From Epithemia pelagica (lineage: Eukaryota > Bacillariophyta > Bacillariophyceae > Surirellales > Surirellaceae), in NCBI GenBank assembly GCA_946965045.2, contig OX337236.1, positions 3,348,001 through 3,412,000 of the forward strand: a stretch of 64,000 bases of DNA, written 5' to 3'. Below, piece after piece: positions 62,770 to 64,000 of this stretch. Position numbers and translations under genes: made by a program. The notes under the pieces were generated by a model. It was not told the DNA's origin. It saw only the letters and a program-made list of their open reading frames with translations, and made no database searches. Position 1 is the first letter of the stretch, and each line of letters begins with the position of its first letter.

Positions 62770-64000
62770 TGAAGGGAAGGATGGAACTTGAAATTTGCAA
62801 CGTACTGCATGTATGTCCTACCATTAGCGGAACTAAAGCATTATCATTTTACTCTCAAACAGTAGTTGTATTGTTTTCTTCATGGCATTGCAACCTATAG
62901 AGATATCATGTACACCGTTGTACTAGTAGAAAATGAAAGTTACACCATCCGGCATGAAACCGCAAACAGGAGTAAAGCCAGGCCTCGGGTAGATGTTCAT
63001 GGTACCATGCCTCTCTGCTGTTGAATGGGTCGAGTAATCATGCTGTGGAAGATAATGGTTGCGTGCCTGAAACACTTGGGCGCAGTGACTCGTTTGGACG
63101 GTCGTCTTCTTCCCGACCATGCGTTGAATTGTGGGGTCCGGTCCTTCTACTAGTATGGCACATGACATTACCCCATCTCTCGATGCTTGTGGTTTCGGGT
63201 GACAGGACATTTGCGAACCCTTTGGAATTTTTGTGACACCATCGTGTTCGATATTTTCTCCAATACAGCAACTATACTTGATCATGAGGTCGGCAATTTG
63301 CATGCGTCGATCCAGCAATCAGTCTCTCCGTAGTGGCTCGTTGACAGTCCATGGGTATCGGTACATGGACAATCGCAGTGCGCAAAGTTATGTCTTGCCC
63401 CTCAATGCCAGTTCCGCGGAATCCTTGTTGCACGATTGCAACACTGTCGAACAGCATTAGTGTTGGACATTGCCCACTACAACCTTTGTGCCTCGTACAG
63501 TACCAACAACAAAACCACGACCACGAATGGCGCCGATCATGTCTTGGCTGTAGTCTACTAGAACTTGTTTTGTTGTTGTTCTTCTTCTTCGTTGGATTCT
63601 GGTTGGTGTTGCTGCCTTGTCGTTCCACATCAACACCCAGCTTGAATCTTTGTATGCAGACTTGAAAGGGCGATGCGACCCTTTCCCAGAATTATTTCTT
63701 CACTCTTCACTACTCCAATCGGGCGCGTCGGAAGGGAGTTGAATAGCGTTCCATACTTCAATCCATAGTACTGCGCTCCTCGTCACCGGCGCAACTACCT
63801 CCAATGGGGCGACTTTGTGATCGATTCAGCAGGTCCTCATGTTGTCATGTCGAGAAAGGGTCCTCAATAATTGGAGACCAGACTGCCATGCAGTGCCACA
63901 ACACAAAACACAAAGGGATTTGCGTGGTCTTGTTGTTGATTCTCGTTCCACGAAAGACATGTGGATGAGGAAGCATACCATCGCCCTAGTGCTATTCTTT
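62770..64000. repeat. R1 block, fourth copy, running off the window
   Basis: This aligns with 503-1860 and 55125-56540. The PLNASS-type segment is near 63395 and CTCCAATGGGGCGACTTTG near 63799. The array probably continues to the right. Confidence 0.6.

Overview
The window reads as nuclear DNA of a photosynthetic stramenopile, most likely a diatom. That assignment is inference. It rests on intronless long reading frames, a Ty1/copia element whose gag head, integrase and reverse transcriptase look like the diatom CoDi group, and a family-sized array of near-identical kelch proteins. Nothing prokaryotic (operons, Shine-Dalgarno sites, CRISPR) and no rRNA or tRNA gene was seen.

The backbone is a same-strand tandem array of thirteen six-bladed kelch-propeller genes or remnants (2-502, 6121, 10113, 22434, 30283, 31183, 32336, 35365, 39397, 45019, 50417, 53907, 58081 and 61540; the first is cut by the window edge, 30283 is truncated, 31183 and 58081 carry stops). 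They share a head of about 45 residues (LKEQAWQSG type), six blades ending in GG, and usually a basic KRAR-type tail. The spacers are mosaics of a few repeated blocks. R1 is a 3' tail (503-1960, 11295-12745, 55125-56660, 62770-end). R2 is an upstream cassette (1961-3320, 21026-22433, 26640-27710, 43300-45018, 56661-58080). R3 is a convergent block after the kelch stop (7339-9530, 36475-37850, 40615-42535, 46222-47800, 51632-53225, 59452-60920). Type B leaders lie at 5520, 9531, 29775, 30679 and about 50120, and type C leaders at 31655 and 53226.

Two near-identical genes for a nuclear-targeted, single-motif phospholipase D-like protein (3321-4091 and 27711-28481) sit inside the array and carry the same R2 cassette and CATAAAT start box as kelch genes. 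One minus-strand gene (48739-49761) encodes a TIR domain that keeps the catalytic glutamate, and it is divergent to a kelch gene. R3 blocks hold decayed minus-strand cysteine-rich and plus-strand ankyrin genes.

Between 12746 and 21025 a TIR-bounded DNA element of about 850 bp has been split by a young 7.4-kb copia retrotransposon (240-bp LTRs differing at one base). The most notable biology is the combination of a rapidly shuffled propeller family with variable binding loops, a PLD-like nuclease candidate and a TIR NADase candidate, part of it under one shared promoter cassette. This looks like an immune-type or recognition locus, but that function is a hypothesis.
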